This document shows positions 45,166 through 53,774 of a DNA stretch of 64,000 nt, one piece after another. Source of the stretch: an uncultured Calothrix sp. (GTDB lineage Bacteria; Cyanobacteriota; Cyanobacteriia; Cyanobacteriales; Nostocaceae). The translations under genes were made by a program, and so were the position numbers. Each line of letters begins with the position of its first letter. The first letter of the stretch is position 1. The DNA lies in the NCBI GenBank assembly GCA_937973965.1, contig CALJJQ010000011.1, forward strand, positions 50,751 through 114,750, in the 5' to 3' direction. The notes beneath the pieces are model-generated. The model saw only the letters and a program-made list of their open reading frames with translations. It did no database searches and was not told where the DNA came from.

Positions 45166-45939
45166 CTACTGACCAACCATACTCCGACCAATTTCCACAA
45201 CTTCCCCTGGTTTCGGTTCTAATACTTGGCATTCTAGCTGATTTTGCAACAGTAAAGCTCGTAATTCCTCGTTACTACCTTTAGCTTGTAACAAAGATGA
45301 AAGCAAACCCTCAAACTCCACATCACCCCCTGCGGCTGTAGGAATAATATATTGGGGTTTTAACCATTTGGCAACCTGTACCGTACTTTCTAAACCTCTA
45401 ATCACCGCACCCAATAAGGGAATGTCGATACTAATAGTTGGGGTAATTACCACATCTACGGGAGGTATATCTTGTAATTGGGGTGAGTGATTACCGTGGG
45501 GTTCATAGTAAATGGTGGTATTGTCATCCAAGTCCTGAATTAAATAACCATTTTCAATGGAACTCATACCAACTTGGGAACCACGGGTCGCTGTGATTTT
45601 CAATTTACCAGGAATTATCTGTTCCTGTCCGTGAGCAAGAGTGGTAATTTGGGTGTAGCCTAATTCTTTCACAACTTTACTTGCATTGGGAGAAGCTACC
45701 ACCGGAATGTTGTGGTCAAGTGCTTTTAAGGTCGGAGGATGGGAATGGTCTTCTAATCCCTGGGAAAGGATTATTAAATCAATATTTTCCGGAATAGCTC
45801 GCGGTTGCTGTCGATATCCTCTAAAAAACCAAGTTTGGTTAGCAAATACCAGGTCACCTACTAACCAAGGGTCAAGCAATATCCGCATCTGCTTGGTTTC
45901 AATTAACCACGAATTACTATCAAGCCAAGTTAAACGCAT
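45166..45939 (-). CDS. UlaG-like MBL-fold protein with degenerate metal motif
   Basis: The 257-residue protein has the MBL/UlaG fold pattern (MRLTWLDSNSWLIETKQMRILLDPWL, LDDNTTIYYEPHG, PVDVVITPT). The usual HxHxDH box is replaced by LSQGLEDHSHPPTL, keeping only Asp and His, as in a widespread plant and cyanobacterial subfamily. Whether it still binds two metals is doubtful. The function is unknown; a heptamer array sits 14 nt upstream of its ATG. Confidence 0.8.
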   Translation of the reverse strand: MRLTWLDSNSWLIETKQMRILLDPWLVGDLVFANQTWFFRGYRQQPRAIPENIDLIILSQGLEDHSHPPTLKALDHNIPVVASPNASKVVKELGYTQITTLAHGQEQIIPGKLKITATRGSQVGMSSIENGYLIQDLDDNTTIYYEPHGNHSPQLQDIPPVDVVITPTISIDIPLLGAVIRGLESTVQVAKWLKPQYIIPTAAGGDVEFEGLLSSLLQAKGSNEELRALLLQNQLECQVLEPKPGEVVEIGRSMVGQ

Positions 45940-45953
45940 AATCGATTTTGGAT

Positions 45954-45975
45954 TTTGGATTTTAGATTTTGGATT
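45954..45975. repeat. Heptamer array upstream of the UlaG-like gene
   Basis: Three units of GATTTTG/GATTTTA, that is CCAAAAT repeats on the coding strand, 14 nt upstream of the ATG. Confidence 0.75.
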
Positions 45976-46125
45976 GTAACTAGTTAGATTTTTTGTTGAT
46001 TAACTTCAAAAATCCATGAAAGTCAATTATGACCTAATTGATAATACCAATTTGAAAAAGAAGAATGCCACATATGAATTTTGTTAGACCAAACGCAATA
46101 TATTGTATCTTATATTCTGGGTGTG

Positions 46126-46313
46126 TTAGAGGGTGTTTTTCAAGTGTCAATAAATACTTGATCAACCACTTATTGAAGAGAGTAAATAGCCTCAAACAGT
46201 ATATTTGTCGTTATAAACAGACACGACATGTCGCGTCTCTCCCGATTCCCTTCTACCTACTCACAAAAAACGAGCTTGTTAAGTATAAAATCAACTTTTA
46301 AAACATCCTCTTA
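46126..46313 (+). mobile_element. MITE-like element C (about 187 bp)
   Basis: Left end TTAGAGGGTGTTTTTCAAGT, right end CAACTTTTAAAACATCCTCT. The termini are imperfect inverted repeats (about 12 of 14 bases). A GTAG-type palindrome (AGACACGACATGTCGCGTCT, 46219-46238) lies inside. It carries no coding capacity. Confidence 0.7.
46219..46238. repeat. GTAG-palindrome family copy e (inside MITE C)
   Basis: AGACACGACATGTCGCGTCT, one A/C mismatch in a 10-bp stem. The same position in MITE D holds copy f. Confidence 0.65.
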
Positions 46314-46589
46314 GAAACATTTTTAAATCGGTATCATTCAATTTAAAAGCCAAAACTTACTCATACAAGAAGAATATCAAATCAATAATGTACCATGTTT
46401 GTTTTGAAGTAATTTCCAGCTTGATTCAGTAACCAGTTTACAAATGACTCTGACGACCTTATTCTCGATTTTGCATCCTCTTCCTAACCGCTTTGGATTA
46501 TACTGGGGATGTTATCTGAGAAAAGAAAACCTTTTCTTTACAAAGATTAACATAGATTTGGGGATTTCGTCTGTTTGCTGTGGAAATCA

Positions 46590-46697
46590 ATGGAAAGCTG
46601 GAGTGGAAATTGGCAGGAATGGCTGATGGTATCTGGTTATTTAAGTTTGCTGGTCGTGGTTGTGACAATTGTCTTGTTTGCCCCTAAATCCAGGTAA
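46590..46697 (+). CDS. Possible 35-residue single-span membrane protein
   Basis: ATG at 46590 opens a 35-codon frame: a tryptophan-rich head (MESWSGNWQEWLMVSG), one strongly hydrophobic helix (YLSLLVVVVTIVLF) and a basic end (APKSR). Composition is convincing for a small membrane protein, but no family is recognised and no clear Shine-Dalgarno is seen. Confidence 0.4.
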   Translation: MESWSGNWQEWLMVSGYLSLLVVVVTIVLFAPKSR

Positions 46698-46716
46698 CCA
46701 GGGTAGAATTATGTAA

Positions 46717-47019
46717 TTAATAGCGTCGGAAGATACTACATACAACTTCCGTTACATCCTCGTTAGCAAAACGGAGGATGGTACCATTAGGGAGAATTTT
46801 TATGCGATCGCGGCATTCGTAAATTTTACTTGGTTGGGTAATGCCGTCAATACTTGCAGTCACACGATATTCCCAGTACTTCTTGGCGCTGCGCTTAATA
46901 TTTAAAATACAAATATGATGGCCATTGACATCTCGACACACTACTGCATTGGCTGGTAGGGGAAGAATCAAGCTAAAAATCAAGACAATTAGGAACAGGA
47001 AAACTTTGGCTTGGTGCAT
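46717..47019 (-). CDS. Small secreted hypothetical protein
   Basis: The 100-residue protein has a clear signal peptide (VFLFLIVLIFSLILPLPANA, cleavage after ANA) and a mature part of about 75 residues with four cysteines (VCRDVNGHHICIL, YECRDRIK, VVCSIF). They could form two disulfides in the periplasm. No family is recognised; the cysteine pattern and basic mid-region suggest a conserved small secreted protein. Confidence 0.7.
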   Translation of the reverse strand: MHQAKVFLFLIVLIFSLILPLPANAVVCRDVNGHHICILNIKRSAKKYWEYRVTASIDGITQPSKIYECRDRIKILPNGTILRFANEDVTEVVCSIFRRY

Positions 47020-47174
47020 AATTGCGGAAAATTGATCATATAGAATACAGGATACAGAATTTAGTCATTCTGGGGAAATGAAGCTTGGTATAACAAGTTT
47101 TGTGGATAACCTGTAGCGCGTGGATTAATTGGGTGATGATGGGAATATGACATGTTTGGGGAAAAATTCTGACT

Positions 47175-48500
47175 ATGAACGGTTTAATGCAAATTTTCTG
47201 GTCGTATTTGCAAACTAAATACCTACGTAAGTTTAATAGTCGTCAGCAATTGGAAAAATGGCAAGAAAAACAGGTAAAACAATTTTTACGCCAAATTATT
47301 CCCCAATCTAAATTCTATCAAACATATTATCAAGGTTTGGATATAGCTAATTGGCGAGATTTTCCTACCATTAATAAATCAATCATGATGGATAATTTTG
47401 ATGATTTAAATACGGTTGGTATTACTCAAGAACAAGCATTTGATATTGCTTTAAAAGCAGAAAAATCTCGCTATTTTGCTGCCACATTAAATGGTTTCAC
47501 CATCGGTATGTCATCGGGAACAAGTGGGAATCGGGGATTATTCATTGTGAGTCAACAAGAGCAGCAAAAATGGGCAGGTGCAATTTTAGCTAAAGGATTA
47601 CCTACATCGATTTTTAAACCACAAAAAATTGCCTTTTTTCTCCGAGCAAATAGTAATTTATATCAAACCGTTAAACGGCAACATATTCAATTTGAGTACT
47701 TTGATTTATTTGAGCCAGTAGAGAGAAATTTACAAAGACTAAACGAATATCAACCAAGTATTTTAGTTGCTCCACCTTCTATGTTACGAATAATTGCCAT
47801 GTCTCAGGAAAATCAAACTTTAAAAATCCATCCTGGCAAAATTATTTCCGTTGCCGAAGTCCTAGACCCAATTGATAATCAATATATTAGTCAAGTATTC
47901 GGTCAAATTATCCATCAATTTTATCAATGTACAGAAGGATTCTTAGGTTTCACCTGTGAATATGGCACATTACATTTAAATGAAGATATTTTAATCATTC
48001 AAAAACAATATCTAGACAAAGAAAAAGGCAAATTTATGCCCATTATTACAGACTTTAATCGCCGCAGCCAACCAATAATTCGTTATTGTCTCAATGACAT
48101 TTTAACAGAAGCCCAGCAACCTTGTCCCTGTGGTTCTAATTTAACTGCGATCGCTAGCATTGAAGGCAGACAAGATGATATATTTTATTTACCCCATATT
48201 AGCCAGGAAAAATTACAACCTATTTTCCCTGATTTTATCCGTCGCGTAATTATTTCCGCATCTTCAGAAATTCTGGAATATCAAGTGATTCAAGTCAGTC
48301 TAAATATGATTGAAATAGAATTAAAGCTTTCTGGGGAAACAAATAAAGCAGAAATAGAATCATCTATCTGTCAAAATATGGCAACTTTATTTACCTCCCA
48401 AAACTGTCAAATTCCCCAAATAGTTTTTAAAAACTATCCACCACGCACCGAACATCATCAGAAGTTACGTCGAGTTCGATGTCATGTGCAAATAAATTAA
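47175..48500 (+). CDS. CapK / F390-synthetase-like adenylate-forming ligase
   Basis: The 441-residue protein resembles the PaaK/CapK branch of adenylate-forming enzymes. It has the P-loop TIGMSSGTSGNRGLFIV (about 115), a mid-region motif IHQFYQCTEGFLGFTCEYGTLHLNED equivalent to the YG.TE box, and a C-terminal region with IITDFNRRSQPIIRYCLNDIL and CPCGSNLTAIASIEGRQDD, where the Cys-rich CPCG is typical. It should activate a carboxylic acid as an acyl-adenylate. Such genes often sit in capsule or secondary-metabolite clusters, but here it is isolated. The substrate is unknown. Confidence 0.82.
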   Translation: MNGLMQIFWSYLQTKYLRKFNSRQQLEKWQEKQVKQFLRQIIPQSKFYQTYYQGLDIANWRDFPTINKSIMMDNFDDLNTVGITQEQAFDIALKAEKSRYFAATLNGFTIGMSSGTSGNRGLFIVSQQEQQKWAGAILAKGLPTSIFKPQKIAFFLRANSNLYQTVKRQHIQFEYFDLFEPVERNLQRLNEYQPSILVAPPSMLRIIAMSQENQTLKIHPGKIISVAEVLDPIDNQYISQVFGQIIHQFYQCTEGFLGFTCEYGTLHLNEDILIIQKQYLDKEKGKFMPIITDFNRRSQPIIRYCLNDILTEAQQPCPCGSNLTAIASIEGRQDDIFYLPHISQEKLQPIFPDFIRRVIISASSEILEYQVIQVSLNMIEIELKLSGETNKAEIESSICQNMATLFTSQNCQIPQIVFKNYPPRTEHHQKLRRVRCHVQIN

Positions 48501-48554
48501 GATTTTCCGTATATTCAACATACAAATAGAATATTCAGTAAAGTTAATCTATAA

Positions 48555-48710
48555 CTGAGAGGATTTTTAGACAGTATCAGTCAATAAATACTTTATTAAC
48601 CACTTATTGGAGACAGGAAATAAGGTCAAACTATATATTTTTCGTTATAAACAGACGCGACATGTCGCATCTCTTAAGTGTTAAAAGTGACTTTGAAAAC
48701 ACCCTCTGAG
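48555..48710 (+). mobile_element. MITE-like element D (about 156 bp)
   Basis: Left end CTGAGAGGATTTTTAG, right end GACTTTGAAAACACCCTCTG. It shares GTCAATAAATACTTTATTAA and CCACTTATTG with copies B and C and contains palindrome copy f (48653-48672). It ends 20 nt before the ATG of the next gene and may affect its promoter. Confidence 0.7.
48653..48672. repeat. GTAG-palindrome family copy f (inside MITE D)
   Basis: AGACGCGACATGTCGCATCT, nearly perfect 10-bp stem with one G/A mismatch. Confidence 0.65.
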
Positions 48711-48729
48711 AGTTTTCAGGATAAACAAT

Positions 48730-49071
48730 ATGAGATTACTATCTAAATTAATTGGTTTTGGATTATTACTAACAGGACTGTATTTCCTCGGACAGAATAT
48801 CTACTTTACTACCAATGTATATCCCTATTGGTGGAGAGGAATAGCAGCCGATTTTTCCATACTTTCTCTCACTTTAGGAATTGTACTCCTGTTTATTCTA
48901 CCGAGTCGAGATAAAACCATCGGTTGGATTATAATGGCAATAGGTGTTTTATTTGTCTTTCTCAGTAGTAAGGCAGTTCTAAATCCAACCAGTCTGTGGC
49001 AATTTTGCCTATCACTTGCTTGCTTTGTCGGTGGATATCAAATGTTAACTACAGGTCGGATTAATATTTAA
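48730..49071 (+). CDS. Small four-helix membrane protein, unknown
   Basis: The 113-residue protein has four hydrophobic stretches (KLIGFGLLLTGLYFLGQNIY, AADFSILSLTLGIVLLFIL, TIGWIIMAIGVLFVFLSS, QFCLSLACFVGGYQMLTTG). It is not recognised as a named family. Its start is 20 nt after MITE D, which supplies its immediate upstream region; no strong ribosome-binding site is evident. Confidence 0.65.
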   Translation: MRLLSKLIGFGLLLTGLYFLGQNIYFTTNVYPYWWRGIAADFSILSLTLGIVLLFILPSRDKTIGWIIMAIGVLFVFLSSKAVLNPTSLWQFCLSLACFVGGYQMLTTGRINI

Positions 49072-49249
49072 TGTTAATTTAATATTCATCATATCTACGG
49101 TTCCTACGTATTAGATTTAGACTATTACTGGGGTTGTATTACAGTCATCAGTGTCGGAAAGATGCGTCAAGTTTTTCTGCGATCGCACGTCAAATGTATT
49201 CGCTAACTTATCTCCGTCAGACTTGAAAACAACACTTATCAAGAACCAA

Positions 49250-49924
49250 TCAAGAATCTAATTCTCCAAAGCGATCGCGGTATTTTTGTAGCAATGTCTC
49301 TACATCTCTTAATTTTTGCACAGCTTGCTCTGCTCGTAGACGTTCCCGTTCTGCTTTTTGCTCCAGTTCCACTGGTGTGAGAAAGGGAGTTCCATCTGGA
49401 CGGTAAATAATTAATTCGTGATGATCAATGGAAAAGCGTACTCCTAAACGGGGACTTGTCCAACCGTCAATGTGAGCGATTGGTATTAGTTGCTCTCCTT
49501 GTCGCAACCACCCTTTGAGTTCGTAACGGTCTGGATCGTACTGATAGTATTCTTCTACCCCATAGGTTTGGTAAAACTCTAGTTTGCGCTCCATTTCCTC
49601 CAGGTTGTTGCTAGGTGAGAGAATTTCGTAAACGACCTGGGGAGAGATATTATCTTCTTGCCATTGTTTATAGGAACCCCTTGGTCCCTTGGGTCTACCA
49701 AATACCACCATCACATCCGGTGCAACAGGGGAGATAATACGGGATTTAACCGGATACCACAGCAAATCTCCAGCGACAAACACATTTGGATCGTTAGCAA
49801 ACAATATTTCCAGATTTTCCTTAATCAGGACAATCCATTTAAACTGTTCGGTATTGTCTGCCATTGGTTTGCCGTCGCTGTCGGGGAAATATAAGTCAGC
49901 ATCGGAGCGAAAGAAAGTTGTCAT
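49250..49924 (-). CDS. Uma2 family (DUF820) PD-(D/E)XK-type protein
   Basis: The 224-residue protein follows the Uma2 pattern: FVAGDLLWYPVKSRIISPVAPDVMVVFGRPKGPRGSY with the acidic catalytic-core Asp, VVYEILSPSNNLEEMERKLEFYQTYGVEEYYQYDPDR with the E..K pair, and a C-terminal charged coiled coil (ELEQKAERERLRAEQAV). Uma2 proteins are hugely expanded in cyanobacteria. They have a restriction-endonuclease-like fold but unclear biological roles. Confidence 0.9.
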   Translation of the reverse strand: MTTFFRSDADLYFPDSDGKPMADNTEQFKWIVLIKENLEILFANDPNVFVAGDLLWYPVKSRIISPVAPDVMVVFGRPKGPRGSYKQWQEDNISPQVVYEILSPSNNLEEMERKLEFYQTYGVEEYYQYDPDRYELKGWLRQGEQLIPIAHIDGWTSPRLGVRFSIDHHELIIYRPDGTPFLTPVELEQKAERERLRAEQAVQKLRDVETLLQKYRDRFGELDS

Positions 49925-50407
49925 AGTCTTGCCCGATAGGATACTATTACCCCTACTATACTGATGAATATCATACCAAATAATTTGGGATTTGGAAAAA
50001 GTGAGCGGTAAAGTTTGAGTAACAGGTTGATTTCCCCACTACGGGCATCTAGGATTTGTGCTGTAGTACTATTTCACTGCTAGCTGTAGCCGTGGCTTTG
50101 TTTAGTTGGGTTGTCATGTTTCACCCCATTTATTTTGAACTGAGCTAGAGCTTACAGGCTTTTAGCCGTGGGTAGCTGACTCGTGAATCTGTGTTTAGAT
50201 GTCTTGTTTACAGTCAAAAAATTGGACGTTGCTGAATACAAATATGAATTGATTTACATTGTTTTGGAGAGACGTAGCAGTGCTACGTCTCTACCAATGC
50301 GTTGTTCTGCGTTGTTCATCCCACAGATGTATAGGTGCATCCTATTACCAAAATCGACTATGGGTTATGGTTGTCGGTAAAAATCATCCTGAATTTGGTG
50401 AATCATA
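49925..50407. other. Divergent spacer with palindrome copy g
   Basis: About 480 nt without a supported gene. Contains palindrome copy g (50268-50292). ORFs at 50183-50380 and 50335-50610 run through repeats or overlap the next gene. Confidence 0.55.
50268..50292. repeat. GTAG-palindrome family copy g
   Basis: AGAGACGTAGCA-G-TGCTACGTCTCT, perfect 12-bp stem around one base. Confidence 0.8.
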
Positions 50408-51607
50408 ATGCGTTGGAGATTTATTTCCCGTCAAATTTCCATTATCGGATGCATACTCGGATTATGCCTTGTCCTGATTTTACATGCTTGTCAAACAGCA
50501 CCGACACCCCAACCCACACCATCTCCCCAAACCCAACAAACTTCCTCTCCATCCTTACCAGCAGAAACAGTTGCGATCCTCAAAAGTGCTGGTTCTGGGG
50601 GTGTGTTTAATCCCAAACGTGGTGATGTTCGTTTTGTGGTGATTAGTGATTTGAATAGTGCTTACGGTTCCACTGATTACGACCCAGAAGTGGATAAAGG
50701 TGTAGGATTAATTCCATTTTGGCAACCGGATCTGGTTATCTGTGGTGGAGATATGGTTGCAGGTCAAAAACTTTCTCTCACCCCAGAGCAAATTCAAGCA
50801 ATGTGGTCTGCATTTGATCAGCATGTTGCAGCACCCCTACGTCGTTTGAAAATTCCCTTTGGTTTCACAATTGGGAATCATGATGCTAGTGGTGCTTTCA
50901 AGACGGAGGGAAATTTTATCTTTCAGACGGAACGGGATTTAGCATCAGCCTATTGGAATGACCCGAAACATAATCCGGGAGTGGAATTTGTCGATAAATT
51001 TGAATTTCCTTTTTATTATACGTTTAAATATCAAGATATTTTTTTCCTAGTTTGGGATGGTTCCTCCAGTCGGATTCCCGATGATAAATGGCAATGGGTC
51101 GAAAAAACCCTTGCAAGTCCCGCAGCACAATCGGCAAAAATGCGAATTCTTCTTGGTCATTTACCCTTATATGCAGTTGCAGTTGGTCGTAATAAACCGG
51201 GTGATGTGATGGAAAATGCTGACAAAATTCGGGAAATGTTGGAAAAATATCATGTTCATACCTATATTAGTGGTCATCATCACGCCTATTATCCCGGTCA
51301 TCGTGGTAAATTGCAGCTATTACATGCGGGTCTGTTGGGTTCTGGACCGCGACCGTTAATTGATCGGGAAACTCGTTCTCCAAAAACTTTGACAGTTATT
51401 GATGTTGATTTCCAAAAACCCGAACTTATTACCTATACGACCTATGATATTCGTACTTTGAAGGTGATTAAAAATCAAGAGTTACCGCGCTTGTTGATGG
51501 GTCATAACGGTATAGTTATTCGACAGGATGTGAAAGAGCAAGAATTAACTAGTCAGGAAAAATCCCTTTGTACACAACGTTTAAATCAACAATTGTGTGC
51601 TGCTTAG
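50408..51607 (+). CDS. Calcineurin-like metallophosphoesterase lipoprotein
   Basis: The 399-residue protein begins with a lipoprotein signal (IIGCILGLCLVLILHAC; lipobox LHAC) and a Thr/Pro/Gln-rich linker. The phosphoesterase motifs follow in order: FVVISDLNSAYG (the usual DxH His is Asn here), VICGGDMVAG, FTIGNHDASG, LLGHLPLYAV and ISGHHHAYYP. It likely acts on phosphoesters outside the cytoplasmic membrane. The Asn in motif I may lower or alter metal binding. Confidence 0.88.
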   Translation: MRWRFISRQISIIGCILGLCLVLILHACQTAPTPQPTPSPQTQQTSSPSLPAETVAILKSAGSGGVFNPKRGDVRFVVISDLNSAYGSTDYDPEVDKGVGLIPFWQPDLVICGGDMVAGQKLSLTPEQIQAMWSAFDQHVAAPLRRLKIPFGFTIGNHDASGAFKTEGNFIFQTERDLASAYWNDPKHNPGVEFVDKFEFPFYYTFKYQDIFFLVWDGSSSRIPDDKWQWVEKTLASPAAQSAKMRILLGHLPLYAVAVGRNKPGDVMENADKIREMLEKYHVHTYISGHHHAYYPGHRGKLQLLHAGLLGSGPRPLIDRETRSPKTLTVIDVDFQKPELITYTTYDIRTLKVIKNQELPRLLMGHNGIVIRQDVKEQELTSQEKSLCTQRLNQQLCAA

Positions 51608-51735
51608 AATCTTATCCGAAAACCTCTCCGCAAAACGGAGATTAGTTTTCAAGCAAATATAAATGGTTTAAAAATTTATTTTTGGATAGGGTTTTTTATT
51701 TTTTGTAGTGTTATAGCAACGTTTTGTGTCATTCA

Positions 51736-51764
51736 GTAGAGACGTAGCAATGCTACGTCTCTAC
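51736..51764. repeat. GTAG-palindrome family copy h (29 bp, perfect)
   Basis: GTAGAGACGTAGCA-A-TGCTACGTCTCTAC; perfect 14-bp stem around one base. Confidence 0.85.
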
Positions 51765-51827
51765 GATAATTTTTCGATTAATATTTTTATTTGGTAACAT
51801 CCCCAAATCTAGAATAGGAGACGCGAT

Positions 51828-51849
51828 ATATCACGTCTCTACAAAATTT
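51828..51849. repeat. GTAG-palindrome family copy i
   Basis: GAGACG-C-GATATATC-A-CGTCTC, followed by TAC; one mismatched pair. Confidence 0.75.
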
Positions 51850-51950
51850 ATCTGTTGCATTCTTTTTTTGATTAGCATAATAACCTCCACCAAAATCAAC
51901 TGGGTAAACTAGTAGTGCTTCACCAAATAAATCTTTAATGATGACACCAA

Positions 51951-53774
51951 CTATCGCCAACCAAGAGCTTTTAAAATTGGTACAATTACGTAATGACTTA
52001 GGGCTAAAAATAAAGTTGTCAAAATTCCTGCAAGGGTAAAAAAGATAATTTTTAATGGTAATTCGGAAACGATTGGTTCTATTGGTAGGGCAAAATCTTC
52101 AATTGGGAAAAAGCCAAAATAAATTAAAATAGCAAAAGATAGGGCTGTTCCAAAAGCTGTTGTCACTGTGTAAACAATTTTATGGCTTTTAAAGCCTAAA
52201 CCCAAGGTTGAACAGGATACGGCAATTAGTATTAAACCCATTATCCCTTCCCCCAGACTGTTGGTAGTTAATAATTGCAGTGCCAACCAACCTAGCCCAT
52301 AGCCAATTATACTTGTCACTGAAGCACTGATGTATTGACGTTTTTGACCAAATGCACCAGCTGTAGTCAGACCCCAGGTAGTTCCCAAACCAGCTGCAAT
52401 AAATAATAAAATTTCTGCCCCGGCAATACCTACGGTATTTGGAATCGCTGTCGAAAAACGATTCTGAATCAATTGACTTAAGTCTTTTCCCCATCCAGTT
52501 TGGTAAGCAACTAGAAAACCGATGATTGTTCCCAGGGTTGCACCAATGGATGCTAAAAACATAGACAAGGCTATACCAAAAAGCGCGATCGCAACATCTC
52601 TAATCCCCCTTAAAGTCACGATAATCGTCTGGGAAACTGCTGTTATAGCTGTATTAACTGCGTTGGTAATATGACCAGACGCTTGGCTGACAAATTGGGT
52701 GATGGGGTGGGTATTGTGATTATGATTGGTATTGATATTTTGGGAATTAATCCGTTGGGAAACTTGACTAATGGTTTGATTGATCTTTTGCTGTACAGTT
52801 CCCTGCAACTGGGCAAAAATTGGCTGGGTATTACTCGCGATGGAAATTTGCTGGAGACGACGCTTAATAATAGCCGCATTCGCTGGACGCGATCGCATGT
52901 CTAAATGTACCATCTCATCCAACAAGTCTGCTAACTTGGGTTTTACTGTGACTAAATGTCGCCATTCCAATTTACCCGTGTTTGCATCCTCCAATTCGGT
53001 AGGATTCTTACCTGTCAATAATTCAATAATCGTCCGTCCCAAGGCATAAAAATCCGCTTGGGGACCCACATATCCACCTATCAACTGTTCCGGAGGACTA
53101 TACCCAGAGGAAAATAATCGCGTAGAACGCGCTGCAAGACGCAACCTACCCGAACTAAACTGTTTTACCCCTCCAAAGTCAATTAACACCAATTGATCAC
53201 CCCGTGTCCCTCCCCGCGAAAACACCCCACTCCGCAACATCATGTTTGAAGGTTTAATATCACGGTGGATAATATTACGCTCATGCAAATGTTCCAGGAT
53301 ATCAATCGCTTGGGTCAACCAATTAATAATCAAACCCTGGGGACAACCTTGGGGATAATGCTTTTGAATCTCCTCCAGGGTCAACCCTTCAATCTTTTCC
53401 ATCACCAAACAAGATAAAACTCGCTGACGGGGATAGCTCACCTGTACCTGGAAATCACCACAAACATCCACCTGGGGAACCCCCGGATGTTCTAAATGAC
53501 ACAATACCTCCGCTTCCTGAGCAAATAATTCCAATGCCTTTGGTGAATCCTCAATCAGAACCTTCAAAACCTTTTCTACCTGCATCACCAAATCCCAAAC
53601 CGTATAAATTTGGGCAAAACCGCCAGAACCCAAGCGTTTCAGGGGAACATAGCGGTCAAGTAACTCTAATTGCGCACCGCAACTAGTACAAAACCGATTT
53701 CCCCACGGTTGAGGAAACGGGTTTGCACATTCCGGGTTGATACAGTGAATCGCACTATGCTTAACGTGGGACAC
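51951..53774 (-). CDS. Serine/threonine protein kinase with N-terminal zinc ribbon and membrane C-terminus
   Basis: The 607-residue protein starts with GTG. An N-terminal zinc ribbon (CINPECANPFPQPWGNRFCTSCG) precedes a Hanks-type kinase domain: LGSGGFAQIYTVWD, the lysine in VEKVLKVLIED, IIHRDIKPSNMML, LIDFGGVKQF (DFG as DFGG), SGYSPPEQLIGG and ADFYALGRTIIELLTG. After a polar linker (about 320-360) come about seven hydrophobic helices to the end. This architecture is common in cyanobacteria. The signal and substrates are unknown. Confidence 0.93.
   Translation of the reverse strand: MSHVKHSAIHCINPECANPFPQPWGNRFCTSCGAQLELLDRYVPLKRLGSGGFAQIYTVWDLVMQVEKVLKVLIEDSPKALELFAQEAEVLCHLEHPGVPQVDVCGDFQVQVSYPRQRVLSCLVMEKIEGLTLEEIQKHYPQGCPQGLIINWLTQAIDILEHLHERNIIHRDIKPSNMMLRSGVFSRGGTRGDQLVLIDFGGVKQFSSGRLRLAARSTRLFSSGYSPPEQLIGGYVGPQADFYALGRTIIELLTGKNPTELEDANTGKLEWRHLVTVKPKLADLLDEMVHLDMRSRPANAAIIKRRLQQISIASNTQPIFAQLQGTVQQKINQTISQVSQRINSQNINTNHNHNTHPITQFVSQASGHITNAVNTAITAVSQTIIVTLRGIRDVAIALFGIALSMFLASIGATLGTIIGFLVAYQTGWGKDLSQLIQNRFSTAIPNTVGIAGAEILLFIAAGLGTTWGLTTAGAFGQKRQYISASVTSIIGYGLGWLALQLLTTNSLGEGIMGLILIAVSCSTLGLGFKSHKIVYTVTTAFGTALSFAILIYFGFFPIEDFALPIEPIVSELPLKIIFFTLAGILTTLFLALSHYVIVPILKALGWR

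Larger units (their letters stand above)
45940..46589. other. Spacer with STRR array and MITE copy C
   Basis: Holds the 45954-45975 heptamer array and MITE copy C (46126-46313). ORFs at 46065-46301 and 46444-46626 are not supported; the first runs through the MITE. Confidence 0.6.
51608..51950. other. Convergent spacer with two palindromes
   Basis: Contains a CTCCG-CAAAA-CGGAG hairpin near 51634-51648, palindrome copies h (51736-51764) and i (51828-51849). No gene. The hairpins may serve as bidirectional terminators for the converging genes. Confidence 0.6.

Noticed and set aside
46065..46301. 78-codon plus-strand ORF
   Set aside because: Lies across MITE copy C; its translation follows repeat sequence.
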